Of a stretch of 64,000 bases of DNA, positions 10,319-18,924 are shown in pieces. The notes beneath the pieces are model-generated. The model worked only from the letters and a program-made list of their open reading frames with translations. It was not told where the DNA came from and searched no databases. How positions within the stretch are numbered: position 1 is the first letter of the stretch; every line of letters starts with the position of its first letter. The stretch spans positions 992,001 through 1,056,000 of the forward strand of contig NZ_JAUSYY010000001.1 of NCBI RefSeq assembly GCF_030817175.1, written 5' to 3'. Both the position numbers and the translations under genes were made by a program. The DNA comes from Agromyces ramosus. GTDB lineage: Bacteria; Actinomycetota; Actinomycetes; Actinomycetales; Microbacteriaceae.

Positions 10319-10489
10319 ATGGCTGAACCGATGTCCCCCGCACGACGCAAGCAACTGATCGTCGGTCTCGTCATGGGCGTGCTCGTGGGCGTCGGCATCA
10401 GCCTGTGGACCGGGTTCTGGTTGTGGCTGGCGGCGGGCGTCGCGGTGGGCCTCGCTGCGGGCGCCCTCATGAAGCCGCCGGCGGAGTAG
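10319..10489 (+). CDS. Small two-helix membrane protein
   Basis: A 56-residue protein: MAEPMSPARRKQ, then a hydrophobic stretch of about 18 residues, a short WTGFW turn and a second hydrophobic stretch ending AGALMKPPAE. The basic N-terminus and hairpin layout suggest membrane insertion with both ends inside. No family recognised. Support for it being real is the TAGGCT element at 10307-10312 exactly six bases before the ATG, the same layout as mdh just upstream. Confidence 0.7.
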   Translation: MAEPMSPARRKQLIVGLVMGVLVGVGISLWTGFWLWLAAGVAVGLAAGALMKPPAE

Positions 10490-10502
10490 CCGGCTTCGTC
10501 GG

Positions 10503-11285
10503 TCAGTCGGCGCGATCGGCAGCCGCGGTGGCGACGTACGCCGTGATGCCGTCGATGACGCGTTCGAGCCCGAACTCGAAGGCATCGGCGGGATTGCCCG
10601 GCGCCTGATACGCCTCGCCGGCGGCCTGGCCCACGCGGCCCGAGACGGGGTACCGCTGGCCGTCCATGATCTGCTCGAGGAGCGGGGCGTTTCGATCCCA
10701 CCACTCGACGTCGGACTCCTCGGTGGAGGCTCGCAACCGCTCGGCGTCGACGTAGGCGCGCGCCGGACCCGACACGAAGCCGAGCAGGAGCGTGATGATG
10801 CGATCCATGTCGAGGTCGGCGAGCCCGAGGCCGTCGATCGCGCGCAGACACCACTCCCAGTGATCGGAGACGTTCGGCCCGAGGGGCGGCCTGCTCGTGT
10901 CGATCGAGAGCAGCCACGGATGCCGCAGGTACTCCTGCCACTGCAGGCGGGCGATGCCCGACAGCCGCTCGCGCAGCGACCCCTCGAGCGGGGGCAGCTC
11001 CACCTCGCCCGCCACCTGGTCGACCATGAGGTCGATGAGCTCGGCCTTGCCCGGCACGTAGGTGTAGACCGACATCGGCTTCAGGCCGAGCCGGTCGGCG
11101 ATGCGCCGCATCGAGAGGGCGTCGACGCCCTCTTCATCGGCGAGCTGGATCGCGGCGTTCACCACTTCGTCGACGCTCGAGCGCTGCTTCGGTCCGCGGG
11201 AACCGGTCAGCTCGCCGAGCCGCGCGCGCCACAGGAGCCTGAGCGTGCGATCGGGCTCGCCGCGCCCGGTGGATTCTCCCGCCAT
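10503..11285 (-). CDS. TetR-family regulator with tetracycline-repressor-type C-terminal domain
   Basis: 260 residues. An N-terminal extension of about 35 residues precedes the TetR helix-turn-helix (about 38-85, with MRRIADRLGLKPMSVYTYV as the recognition unit). The C-terminal half matches TetR_C-type ligand domains, including WLLSID and the helix LLLGFVSGPARAY. It is divergent from the ABC exporter genes, with paired inverted repeats between them, so it most likely represses the exporter and itself until a drug-like ligand binds. Start chosen at the ATG closest to the shared promoter region; further upstream ATGs lie inside the intergenic operators. Confidence 0.9.
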   Translation of the reverse strand: MAGESTGRGEPDRTLRLLWRARLGELTGSRGPKQRSSVDEVVNAAIQLADEEGVDALSMRRIADRLGLKPMSVYTYVPGKAELIDLMVDQVAGEVELPPLEGSLRERLSGIARLQWQEYLRHPWLLSIDTSRPPLGPNVSDHWEWCLRAIDGLGLADLDMDRIITLLLGFVSGPARAYVDAERLRASTEESDVEWWDRNAPLLEQIMDGQRYPVSGRVGQAAGEAYQAPGNPADAFEFGLERVIDGITAYVATAAADRAD

Positions 11286-11304
11286 GCGCGCTAGCCTACA
11301 TTCT

Positions 11305-11348
11305 CCGTATGGTGTACGGTAAGCAGGAATAATTCCGTACAGAGTACG
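11305..11348. promoter_or_regulatory. Probable TetR operators between tetR and the ABC exporter
   Basis: Two dyads: CCGTA-N5-TACGG at 11305-11319 and CGTAC-AGA-GTACG at 11336-11348. In addition TGTACGG (11313-11319) and CCGTACA (11335-11341) are exact inverted copies of each other. The region is AT-richer than its surroundings and lies in the divergent promoter. A homodimer bound to both dyads would block transcription in both directions. Confidence 0.6.
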
Positions 11349-11361
11349 TTGAAGGAGAGCG

Positions 11362-12448
11362 ATGACTCCCGCCACCACCCCATCCCGACCGTCCCGACCA
11401 TCCCGCACACCCGGCACCGCGGCGCTCCGCGCGGCCGGCCTTCGCAAGCGCTACGGCCGCGCCGACGCGCTCGCCGGATTCGATCTCGAGATCGCACCCC
11501 GGCGCCGTGCACGGTCTCCTCGGCCCGAACGGCGCCGGCAAGACCACCGCCGTCCGCTGCCTCACCACCCTCACGGCGATCGACGACGGCAGCGCGATGA
11601 TCGACGGCATCGATGTGCGCCGCCACCCGGCCGCCGTTCGCGAGCGCATCGGCCTCGTCGGCCAGTTCCACGCCGTCGACGAGGCCCTGACCGCCACGCA
11701 GAACCTCGTGCTCTTCGCTCGCCTCAGCGGACTGTCGAAGTCGAGCGCGCGGCGCCGGGCAGGTGAGCTCATCGAGGCATTCGAGCTCACGGATGCCGCC
11801 GACCGCGCTGTCTCCGGATTCTCGGGTGGCATGCGGCGGCGCCTCGACATCGCCGCGAGCCTCGTGCTCACGCCGGCCATCCTGTTCCTCGACGAGCCGA
11901 CCACCGGCCTCGACCCGCGCGGGCGCGCCACCGTCTGGCAGGCCGTGCGCGAGATCGCCGCCGCCGGCACGACCGTGCTGCTCACCACCCAATACCTCGA
12001 CGAGGCCGACCAGCTCGCCGACCGCATCTCGGTCATGGAGCACGGCCGTGTCATCGCCGAGGGTACCCCCGCCATGCTGAAGCGCCGGCTCGGCGGCGAC
12101 CGGGTCGACGCGGTCATCGCCGATGCAGCGCAGCTCTCCGAGGCCGCACGGGTCATCGGGCGGGCGGCGCGCGCCGAGGCATCCGCCGATCACGACACCC
12201 GCACGATCACCGTCGAGGTGCCCGACGGCGCGAAGGCGCTCGCGCCGATCGTGCGCGAGCTCGATGCCGCCGGCATCAACGTCGACGACTTGGCCCTGCG
12301 GCGCCCGTCGCTCGACGAGGTGTTCCTGCACCTCACCGGGCGGGCGACAGCGGAGGCTGCAACCTCCGTCGCAACGACCGAGCCCATCGGCGCACCAACC
12401 GGCCAGACCGAACCCACGGCACCCACCGCACCACAGGAGGCACGATGA
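11362..12448 (+). pseudogene. Daunorubicin-type ABC exporter ATPase, interrupted by a +1 frameshift
   Basis: ATPase of the DrrA kind. Translation begins at the 11362 ATG (GGAGAG just upstream) and gives a normal start of the nucleotide-binding domain (RKRYGRADALAGFDLEIAP). The frame is then lost at a run of four C at 11497-11500; removing one C restores FDLEIAPGAVHGLLGPNGAGKTT in the following frame. Downstream all motifs are intact: Walker A GPNGAGKTT, signature FSGGMRRR, Walker B LFLDEPT, and the DrrA-type C-terminal domain. The remaining frame runs to 12448 and overlaps the permease start by ATGA. As written the protein is broken just before Walker A; an extra base in the read is more likely than true loss because the rest is conserved. 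Confidence 0.85.
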
Positions 12449-13272
12449 CCACGCCCACGATCACCTCGACGACGAGCCTCCGCGATCGCCGGCCGAACGC
12501 CCTCCGCGAGGGATGGCTCATTGCGGGGCGCGACGCGCTGCACTGGGTGCGCGAGCCCTGGGGCATCATCTTCGGACTCGCGTTCAACATCATGCTGATC
12601 CTGCTGTTCGGCTTCCTGTTCGGCGGCGCGATCGACGTGCCCGGCGGGGGCGACTACATCGCCTACCTGCTCCCGGGCATGTTCGCGCTCACGATGCTGT
12701 TCGGACTCGAGACGACGATGACCGCGATGGCAGAGGACGCGAAGCGGGGCATCACCGACCGATTCCGTTCACTCCCCATCGCGAGCGCGTCCGTGGCCCT
12801 CGGCCGGGCGATCGCCGACCTCGCGTCGTCGGCGCTGAGCCTCGCCGTGCTGATGCTCGGCGGCCTGCTCATCGGCTGGCGCCCCACCACGGGCCCCGCC
12901 GAGATCGCGCTCGCCATCGTGCTGCTGCTCTGGCTCCGCTTCGCGATGCTCTGGCTCGGCATCTTCCTCGGCCTGCGATTCAGCGGCCCCGGGGCGACCA
13001 CCGCCGTACAGGTGCTCGTGTGGCCGGTCGGGTTCCTCTCGACGGTCTTCGTCTCGGCCGAGACGATGCCCGGATGGCTCGGGGCCATCGCCGAGTGGAA
13101 CCCCGTCTCCGCCACCGCGACGGCGGCGCGCGAGCTGTTCGGCAATCCCACGGGCACGACGAGTGGATGGCTCGCCGAGAACGCGGTGCTCGCGGCATCC
13201 GTCTGGCCGCTCGTGCTCACCGCGGTGTTCCTGCCGCTCGCGACCGCCGCCTATCGGCGCCTGCGGCGCTGA
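12445..13272 (+). CDS. ABC-2 type exporter permease, DrrB-like
   Basis: 275 residues with six predicted membrane helices of the ABC2_membrane family. The cytoplasmic N-terminus leads to a first helix at about 40-62; a loop DAKRGITDRFRSLPIA after helix 2 matches the conserved coupling segment of DrrB-type permeases. It pairs with the ATPase encoded just upstream (ATGA overlap, so translationally coupled) to form a drug- or lipid-exporting ABC transporter in the cytoplasmic membrane, under the divergent TetR regulator. A strong hairpin follows the gene. Confidence 0.9.
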   Translation: MTTPTITSTTSLRDRRPNALREGWLIAGRDALHWVREPWGIIFGLAFNIMLILLFGFLFGGAIDVPGGGDYIAYLLPGMFALTMLFGLETTMTAMAEDAKRGITDRFRSLPIASASVALGRAIADLASSALSLAVLMLGGLLIGWRPTTGPAEIALAIVLLLWLRFAMLWLGIFLGLRFSGPGATTAVQVLVWPVGFLSTVFVSAETMPGWLGAIAEWNPVSATATAARELFGNPTGTTSGWLAENAVLAASVWPLVLTAVFLPLATAAYRRLRR

Positions 13273-13307
13273 CCGCGGCCCGGGCCACGAGGACGGACGC
13301 TGCGACG

Positions 13308-13345
13308 ACGAAGGCCGGGCACCCCAGCAGCTGCCCGGCCTTCGT
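13308..13345. terminator. Strong bidirectional hairpin terminator
   Basis: A 14-bp perfect stem (13308-13321 with 13332-13345) and a 10-nt loop lies between the convergent ends of the ABC permease gene and the acyl-CoA oxidase gene. There is no long T-run, as is common for actinobacterial terminators. Confidence 0.75.
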
Positions 13346-13363
13346 GCGCTCGGATGCGAGCGC

Positions 13364-15550
13364 CTACTTTTTCGACTTCTCGGGCACGGGCAGCGTGCCG
13401 GCCGCGCGCTGGGCCGCGTAGTACGCACGTGCCTCGTCTTGGCGCTGCTGCTCGGCACCCGACGCGATCTTCGCGCGAAGGTGCTCGGGAGCGTAGCCGA
13501 ACGCGTCGACGAGATCCTGCGCGTGCGGGCGGAGCCGCTCGACCAGGCGGTCGATGTACGCCGACACCGCCTGTGCGCGCTGGGGCGAGAGTCGTCCGTG
13601 GATGAGGTACCAGGCGAGGTGCTTCTCAAGCAGGCCCAGACCGAAGAGGTCACGCATCCAGGTGAGCACCTGCTTCGTGCCCGGGTCGGACGTGTTCGCC
13701 AGACCGCGCGTGAACGCCTCCCACTGCAGCAGCTCGGCGTGCGCACGAGCCGCTTCGATGAGCTCGTTCTGGTTGCGGTTGAACACCGCGGCGGCTTCGG
13801 CCTTCGGCAACTTGCGAGCCTCGCGGAGGCGGCCGGCGATCTCGGCGATCATCTCCTCGACCCGGTCGGTGAGCAGCTCGCGCTGCGTGTTCTCATCGCG
13901 AAGCGAGGTCACCGACCGCGCGGTCGAGCCGAAGTCGGCGATCGTCTGGGCGACCCGACGCAGGCCCGTGCCGTGGTACGCACGGTCGGCCGTCTGCTGC
14001 ACGACGTAGCGGGCCATGACGCCGGCGCCGGCCTTCGCGAACTGCTTGGAGTAGTCGGTGAGCAGGCGCTTGGCAACGAGCTGCAGCAGCACGTTGTTGT
14101 CGCCCTCGAAGGTGACGTAGATGTCGAGGTCTTGGCGGAGGCCGACCATTCGGTTCTCGGCGAGGAAGCCCGCGCCGCCGCTCGCCTCGCGTGCCTCCTG
14201 CAGCGTCTCGAGGGCGTGCCACGTCGAGAGCGGCTTCAGCGCGGCTGCCATGGTCTCGAGGTCCTGGCGGTCGTCGTCGGTGTCGCTCTCGCCCGAGAAC
14301 ACGGCGTCGAACTTCACGAGGAACTCGTCGTGGGCGAAGATCTGCGCGTAGGTCGTGGCGAGCTTGGGCAGCAGCCGGCGCTGGTGACGCTGGTAGTCGA
14401 GCAGCACCTCTTCGTCGGTGTCGCTGCCTGCGTTGAACTGACGGCGCTGGTTGCCGTAGGTGATCGCGATGGCGAGGGCCATCGCGGCCGCATTCGTCGC
14501 AGCGCCATCGAGAGAGACGCGGCCCTGCACGAGTGTGCCGAGCATCGTGAAGAAGCGGCGGCCGGGGCTTGCGATGGGGCTCGAGTACGTGCCGTCTTCG
14601 GCGACCGAGCCGTAGCGGTTCAGCAGGTTCGCGCGCGGCACGCGCACATTCGTGAAGTGGAGACGCCCGTTGTCGATGCCGTTCAGGCCGCCCTTCAGCC
14701 CGTCGTCTTCGCCGCCGATGCCCTTCAGGAACCCGCCCTTGGTGTTGCGGAGCGGCACGTAGAACGCGTGGACGCCGTGGTTCACGCCCTTGGTGATGAG
14801 CTGCGCGAAGACCACGGCGGCCGTGCCGTGCACCGCGGCGTTGCCGAGGTAGTCCTTCCACGCTCCGCGGAACGGGGTGTTGATGACGAACTGCTGCTTG
14901 GCCTCGTCGTAGGTCGCGGTCGTGCCGATGGCCGCGACATCCGAGCCGTGACCTGTCTCGGTCATCGCGAACGCGCCCGGCACCTTGAGCGACATGATGT
15001 CGGGGAGGAAGGTCGTGTGGTGGTACTCGGTGCCGAGGTGCAGCACCGCCGCACCGAAGAGGCCCCACTGCACGCCCGCCTTGATCTGCAGGCTCGGATC
15101 GGCGAGGACGAGCTCCTCGAACCCGGCGATGTTGCCGCCGTGGTCGTCATGACCGCCGAGCGACGACGGGAAGGCCCGGTGCACGGCGCCGTCGCCGACC
15201 AGGAGCTTGAGCTGGCCGAGCACGCGCTCGCGGTGCTCCTCCATCGACTGGCCATCGATGCGCTGCAGCTCGGGGTTCGCGGCGCGCTTGCGCGCGGCGA
15301 TGCGGATGTCGGCCCAGGTGCCGAGCAGCTGGCGCCCGAGCGCAGCGATATCGACCCTCGAGCCGTTCGCTCCGGTGAGGTCGCGATCGCGGTTCGCGAC
15401 GGGGGCGGGGGCGGATGCCGCGGTGCGGGTCTGCTTCGGAGTCGTCGTCTCTGCCGAACGCTCGCGCGCGTGGCTCTGCTTCGCAGTCGTGCGTGATGCC
15501 GTGTCAACCATCGTCGGTGTCTCGTCCTTCGTGTGCGGTGTGCGCGTCAT
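13364..15550 (-). CDS. Acyl-CoA oxidase / acyl-CoA dehydrogenase family protein
   Basis: 728 residues, the length of ACOX-type acyl-CoA oxidases rather than ~380-residue dehydrogenases. After a polar leader of about 65 residues come the alpha-helical N-domain, the central beta domain with FAMTETGHGSDV (FAD and acyl-CoA contact) near residue 194, and a duplicated C-terminal helical region including SGGAGFLAENR. It should introduce the trans-2 double bond into acyl-CoA in beta-oxidation with FAD, passing electrons to oxygen or another acceptor. Start uncertain: the first ATG (15550) has TACGTT three bases upstream; a second ATG at 15511 has a GAAGGA-like site 14 bases away. Confidence 0.9.
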   Translation of the reverse strand: MTRTPHTKDETPTMVDTASRTTAKQSHARERSAETTTPKQTRTAASAPAPVANRDRDLTGANGSRVDIAALGRQLLGTWADIRIAARKRAANPELQRIDGQSMEEHRERVLGQLKLLVGDGAVHRAFPSSLGGHDDHGGNIAGFEELVLADPSLQIKAGVQWGLFGAAVLHLGTEYHHTTFLPDIMSLKVPGAFAMTETGHGSDVAAIGTTATYDEAKQQFVINTPFRGAWKDYLGNAAVHGTAAVVFAQLITKGVNHGVHAFYVPLRNTKGGFLKGIGGEDDGLKGGLNGIDNGRLHFTNVRVPRANLLNRYGSVAEDGTYSSPIASPGRRFFTMLGTLVQGRVSLDGAATNAAAMALAIAITYGNQRRQFNAGSDTDEEVLLDYQRHQRRLLPKLATTYAQIFAHDEFLVKFDAVFSGESDTDDDRQDLETMAAALKPLSTWHALETLQEAREASGGAGFLAENRMVGLRQDLDIYVTFEGDNNVLLQLVAKRLLTDYSKQFAKAGAGVMARYVVQQTADRAYHGTGLRRVAQTIADFGSTARSVTSLRDENTQRELLTDRVEEMIAEIAGRLREARKLPKAEAAAVFNRNQNELIEAARAHAELLQWEAFTRGLANTSDPGTKQVLTWMRDLFGLGLLEKHLAWYLIHGRLSPQRAQAVSAYIDRLVERLRPHAQDLVDAFGYAPEHLRAKIASGAEQQRQDEARAYYAAQRAAGTLPVPEKSKK

Positions 15551-15802
15551 TCCAACGTAAGACGCCCCACCGTCGCCCGGAAATGAGGCGTTCAGGGCCT
15601 ACAAACCGGCGCGCGGCGGGTCACGAGCGTGTGTCGCTACCCTACAAACCCGGCTCGCACAACGTTGGACTGTCCACAACACGGGCGAGGCGGTCGATGG
15701 CGCGCGGACTGCCGTCTCGGGAGGTTCCTCCTCGATGGGCGCGGGCGGCGGGGGCGGGCTCGGCGGCGTCATCCGCGCGCGCCCCCCATGCGTCGCGCCG
15801 GC

Positions 15803-16222
15803 TCAGCGCCGGAAGAACGCGTTCGCCCGCCCGCTCCAGAGCAGCGCGATGATGACGAGGGCGAACGCGATGCCGATGTACTCCCCGATCGCGCCCGCCG
15901 GATAGGCGATCGCGAGGAACACGCCGCTGACGATCGAGAGCACCTGGAAGACGGTGACCACCACGCGTGCGGTCGGACTTCCCCGCAGCAGTCCACCCGC
16001 GATCGCGAGGACCACGACGCCGACGGCGATCGTGAAGATCGCCGAGGCGATCAGCTGGCTCGCGCCGCCGAACTGCTCGACGGTCGCAGCGACGCTCGTC
16101 TGGAAGAGCAGGATCGTGCCGCCGAGCACGTCGAGCAGACCGGAGATCCAGGTGAGCACGGCGACGAGCGTCACGCCGCCTGGGCGGGTCGCACGCATGC
16201 GCTGCTCCGGTTGCGAGGTCAT
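15803..16222 (-). CDS. Four-helix membrane protein, DUF7144-like (second of a tandem pair)
   Basis: 139 residues with four hydrophobic segments and an R-x-NAFFRR tail. It is a clear paralogue of the gene just upstream: both share GVT-VAV--WISG, the GGLLRG/FGLLRG loop, VLSI at the start of helix 3 and a final aromatic Phe-Phe. The ATG overlaps the upstream stop by one base (TGATG), so the two are translationally coupled. Function is unknown; the helices suggest a small oligomeric membrane protein. Confidence 0.85.
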   Translation of the reverse strand: MTSQPEQRMRATRPGGVTLVAVLTWISGLLDVLGGTILLFQTSVAATVEQFGGASQLIASAIFTIAVGVVVLAIAGGLLRGSPTARVVVTVFQVLSIVSGVFLAIAYPAGAIGEYIGIAFALVIIALLWSGRANAFFRR

Positions 16223-16623
16223 CAGCTGTTGAAGAACGCGCTGGCGCGGCGCGTCCAGAGGAGGAGCAGCACGATGAGGGACACCACGATGCCCGCCCAT
16301 TCGCCGACTGCCGAACCGAGATAGGCGAACGCGAGGAAGAGCGAGCCGATGATCGACAGCACCTCGACGACCGTCACGATCATGCGGGCCGCCGTGTTGC
16401 CGCGGAGCAGGCCGAACGCGACCACGACGATGACGATGCCGATGATGATCGATCCGATCGCGGCGGCCCACAACCCACCGGAGCCACCGAACGCCGCGGC
16501 GACGGATTCGTCGCCGGCTTGGAAGAGCAGGATGATGCCGCCGAGGATCTCGAGTGCTCCCGAGATCCACGCCACCACGGCCACGACCGTGACTCCGGCC
16601 GGCCGAACTGAAACTTCAGACAT
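16222..16623 (-). CDS. Four-helix membrane protein, DUF7144-like (first of a tandem pair)
   Basis: 133 residues, four membrane helices, with the same plan as its downstream neighbour and ending in SAFFNS. The G-rich sequence before the ATG can serve as a ribosome site. The pair arose by tandem duplication and is probably one operon. No catalytic residues can be recognised. It is separated from recQ by 125 bp that hold the likely promoter. Confidence 0.85.
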   Translation of the reverse strand: MSEVSVRPAGVTVVAVVAWISGALEILGGIILLFQAGDESVAAAFGGSGGLWAAAIGSIIIGIVIVVVAFGLLRGNTAARMIVTVVEVLSIIGSLFLAFAYLGSAVGEWAGIVVSLIVLLLLWTRRASAFFNS

Positions 16624-16748
16624 GAGATGCCCCCCGCATCTTCGCCGCGCCGTGCGGCGACTTCAAGGCTGATGCTAGCGGCCGGAGGGCGGATTGCGCG
16701 CGTATCTCGCGCACGAAGCATCCGAACCGGGTTCGACCCGCTCGCGGA

Positions 16749-18752
16749 TCAGGCCGCGGCGACGACCGCGAGCAGCGCCTCACCATAGGCTTCGAGCTTC
16801 TTCGCGCCGATGCCGGTAATGCCGTCGAGGTCGGCGAGGCTCGCCGGACGCGCGACTGCGACGGCGCGCAGCGTCGCATCGCCGAACACGATGTAGGCCG
16901 GCACGCCCTGTTCGCGCGCCTCGCCGGCGCGCCAGGCGCGCAGCTGCTCGAAGAGCTCGGCCTGGACCGGCTCGAGGTCGGCCGCGACGGACGCCGCCTT
17001 CGCTCCGCGCGATCGGCCAACGCGCTCGGGTTCGGTGCGCAGCATGACGCTGCGGGCGCCCGAGAGCACGGCGGATGCCTCGTCGGTGACGGTGAGGGTG
17101 CCGTACTCGCCGTGCGTGGCGAGCAGTCCCTGCGCGAGCAGCTGGCGCACGACGCCCCGCCATTGCTGCTCGCTGAGGTCGCCGCCGATCGACCACGTGG
17201 CGAGTGCATCATGGTCGTACTGGCGGACGCGGGGCGTCTCTTTGCCGCGGAGGATGTCGATCAGGTGCCCGGCACCGAACTTCTGCCGGCGCTCGCGCTG
17301 CAGGCGCACGATCGTCGACATGAGCTTCTGCGCGGGAACGGTGCCGTCCCAGGAGGCCGGTGGCTCGAGGCACGTGTCGCAGTTGCCGCACGGTTCGCTC
17401 GGCTGCCCGAAGTAGCCGAGGAGGTTCTGCCGCCGGCACTGCACCGTCTCGCAGAGCGCGAGCATCGCGTCGAGATGCTGCGCGAGGCGACGGCGGTGCG
17501 CGAGGTCGCCGGGGCTCTCGTCGATCATGCGACGCTGTTGCACGACATCTTGCAGGCCGTACGCGAGCCACGCTGTCGCCGGCGCGCCGTCACGGCCCGC
17601 GCGGCCGGTCTCCTGGTAGTAGCCCTCGACCGACTTCGGAAGGTCGACGTGGGCGACGAACCGCACATCGGGCTTGTCGATGCCCATGCCGAACGCGATC
17701 GTCGCGACGATGACGACGCCGTCTTCGCGGAGGAACCGCTCTTGCGTGCGTCGACGGAGTCCCGCATCGAGCCCGGCGTGGTACGGCAGCGCGTTCACGC
17801 CGTTGGCAGCGAGGAATGCGGCGAGCTTCTCGGTGCTCGCGCGGGACAGCGCGTAGACGATGCCCGAGACCGGCGTACCCGCAGCGTCGACGCCCTCGCT
17901 GCGCACGAAGTCGAGGAGCTGTTTGCGCACCTCGATCTTGGGTGCGATGCGGTACTGGATGTTCGGCCGGTCGAAGCTCGACACGAAGTGCTTCGCGCCT
18001 TCGAGCGAGAGTCGCGACGTGATCTCACGGTGGGTGGCATCGGTGGCGGTCGCTGTGAGCGCGATGCGCGGCACGTCGGGCCAGCGGTCGGCGAGGTCGG
18101 AGAGCGCGAGGTAGTCGGGGCGGAAGTCATGGCCCCACTGGGCGACGCAGTGCGCCTCGTCGATGGCGAAGAGCGCCACGCGACCACCCTCGAGGAATCG
18201 CTTGACCGGCTCGGAGTTGAGGCGCTCGGGGGCGATGTAGAGCAGGTCGAGCTCGCCCGCGAGGTAGGCGCGCTCGACCGCGGCACGCTCGGTCGGCTGC
18301 TGGCTCGAGTTGAGGTACGCGGCGCGCACGCCGTTGCGCACGAGCGCATCGACCTGGTCGTGCATGAGCGCGATGAGCGGCGACACGACGACGCCCGTGC
18401 CCTCGCGAAGGAGTGAGGGGATCTGGTAGCAGAGGCTCTTGCCGCCGCCGGTGGGCATGAGCACCACGGCGTCGCCACCGCCGACGACCTGGTCGATGAT
18501 CTCGGCCTGCTCACCACGGAAGCTGTCGTAGCCGAAGACCGTGTGGAGCGCCTCGGCTGCCGTGGCGAAACGCGGCGCGGCGGGGATGCCTCGGACCGGA
18601 GCTTGCGACGGCGCTGCGCCCGCCCCGACCGGTGCCGGCGCCGTCCATTCGGCGGGCGCCGGCGGTGCGAACTCGTCGTCAGGCGGCGGTGCGAACTCGT
18701 CGGGGTCCCAAGGGACCTCCTCGGTCCATTCGGGTTCGGCGCTCCAGCTCAC
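16749..18752 (-). CDS. recQ: ATP-dependent DNA helicase RecQ
   Basis: 667 residues. A Pro/Glu-rich leader of about 60 residues precedes the core. Motif 0 lies around FGYDSFRGEQ (73-82), Walker A TGGGKS at 101-106, DEAH at 198-201, then the second RecA domain with IAFGMGIDKPDVR and QETGRAGRDG. The RecQ zinc site (C..C and CGNCDTC) and winged helix follow, and an HRDC domain closes the protein. It unwinds DNA 3' to 5' in recombination repair. The start is GTG at 18752 with TACACT exactly six bases upstream and no ribosome site, so the message is probably leaderless. Confidence 0.96.
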   Translation of the reverse strand: MSWSAEPEWTEEVPWDPDEFAPPPDDEFAPPAPAEWTAPAPVGAGAAPSQAPVRGIPAAPRFATAAEALHTVFGYDSFRGEQAEIIDQVVGGGDAVVLMPTGGGKSLCYQIPSLLREGTGVVVSPLIALMHDQVDALVRNGVRAAYLNSSQQPTERAAVERAYLAGELDLLYIAPERLNSEPVKRFLEGGRVALFAIDEAHCVAQWGHDFRPDYLALSDLADRWPDVPRIALTATATDATHREITSRLSLEGAKHFVSSFDRPNIQYRIAPKIEVRKQLLDFVRSEGVDAAGTPVSGIVYALSRASTEKLAAFLAANGVNALPYHAGLDAGLRRRTQERFLREDGVVIVATIAFGMGIDKPDVRFVAHVDLPKSVEGYYQETGRAGRDGAPATAWLAYGLQDVVQQRRMIDESPGDLAHRRRLAQHLDAMLALCETVQCRRQNLLGYFGQPSEPCGNCDTCLEPPASWDGTVPAQKLMSTIVRLQRERRQKFGAGHLIDILRGKETPRVRQYDHDALATWSIGGDLSEQQWRGVVRQLLAQGLLATHGEYGTLTVTDEASAVLSGARSVMLRTEPERVGRSRGAKAASVAADLEPVQAELFEQLRAWRAGEAREQGVPAYIVFGDATLRAVAVARPASLADLDGITGIGAKKLEAYGEALLAVVAAA

Positions 18753-18875
18753 CCGTCGAGTGTAACGAGCGCATCCGACCGCTTGCCCGGCCGACGGGAT
18801 GATCGGGCGCGGTCATCCAATGGCGGGGATGTGGAGGACGGGTTGCCACGATCCATCCGGCGAGGCGCCGGCACG

Positions 18876-18913
18876 GCGACGAGGCCGGGCTGTCCCCTGC
18901 CCGGCCTCGTCGC
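18876..18913. terminator. Hairpin terminator after the nuclease gene
   Basis: A 15-bp perfect stem (18876-18890 with 18899-18913) and an 8-nt loop lies 12 bp past the stop of the minus-strand nuclease gene and between it and the recQ promoter. Confidence 0.75.
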
Positions 18914-18924
18914 GTGCCTCGGCC

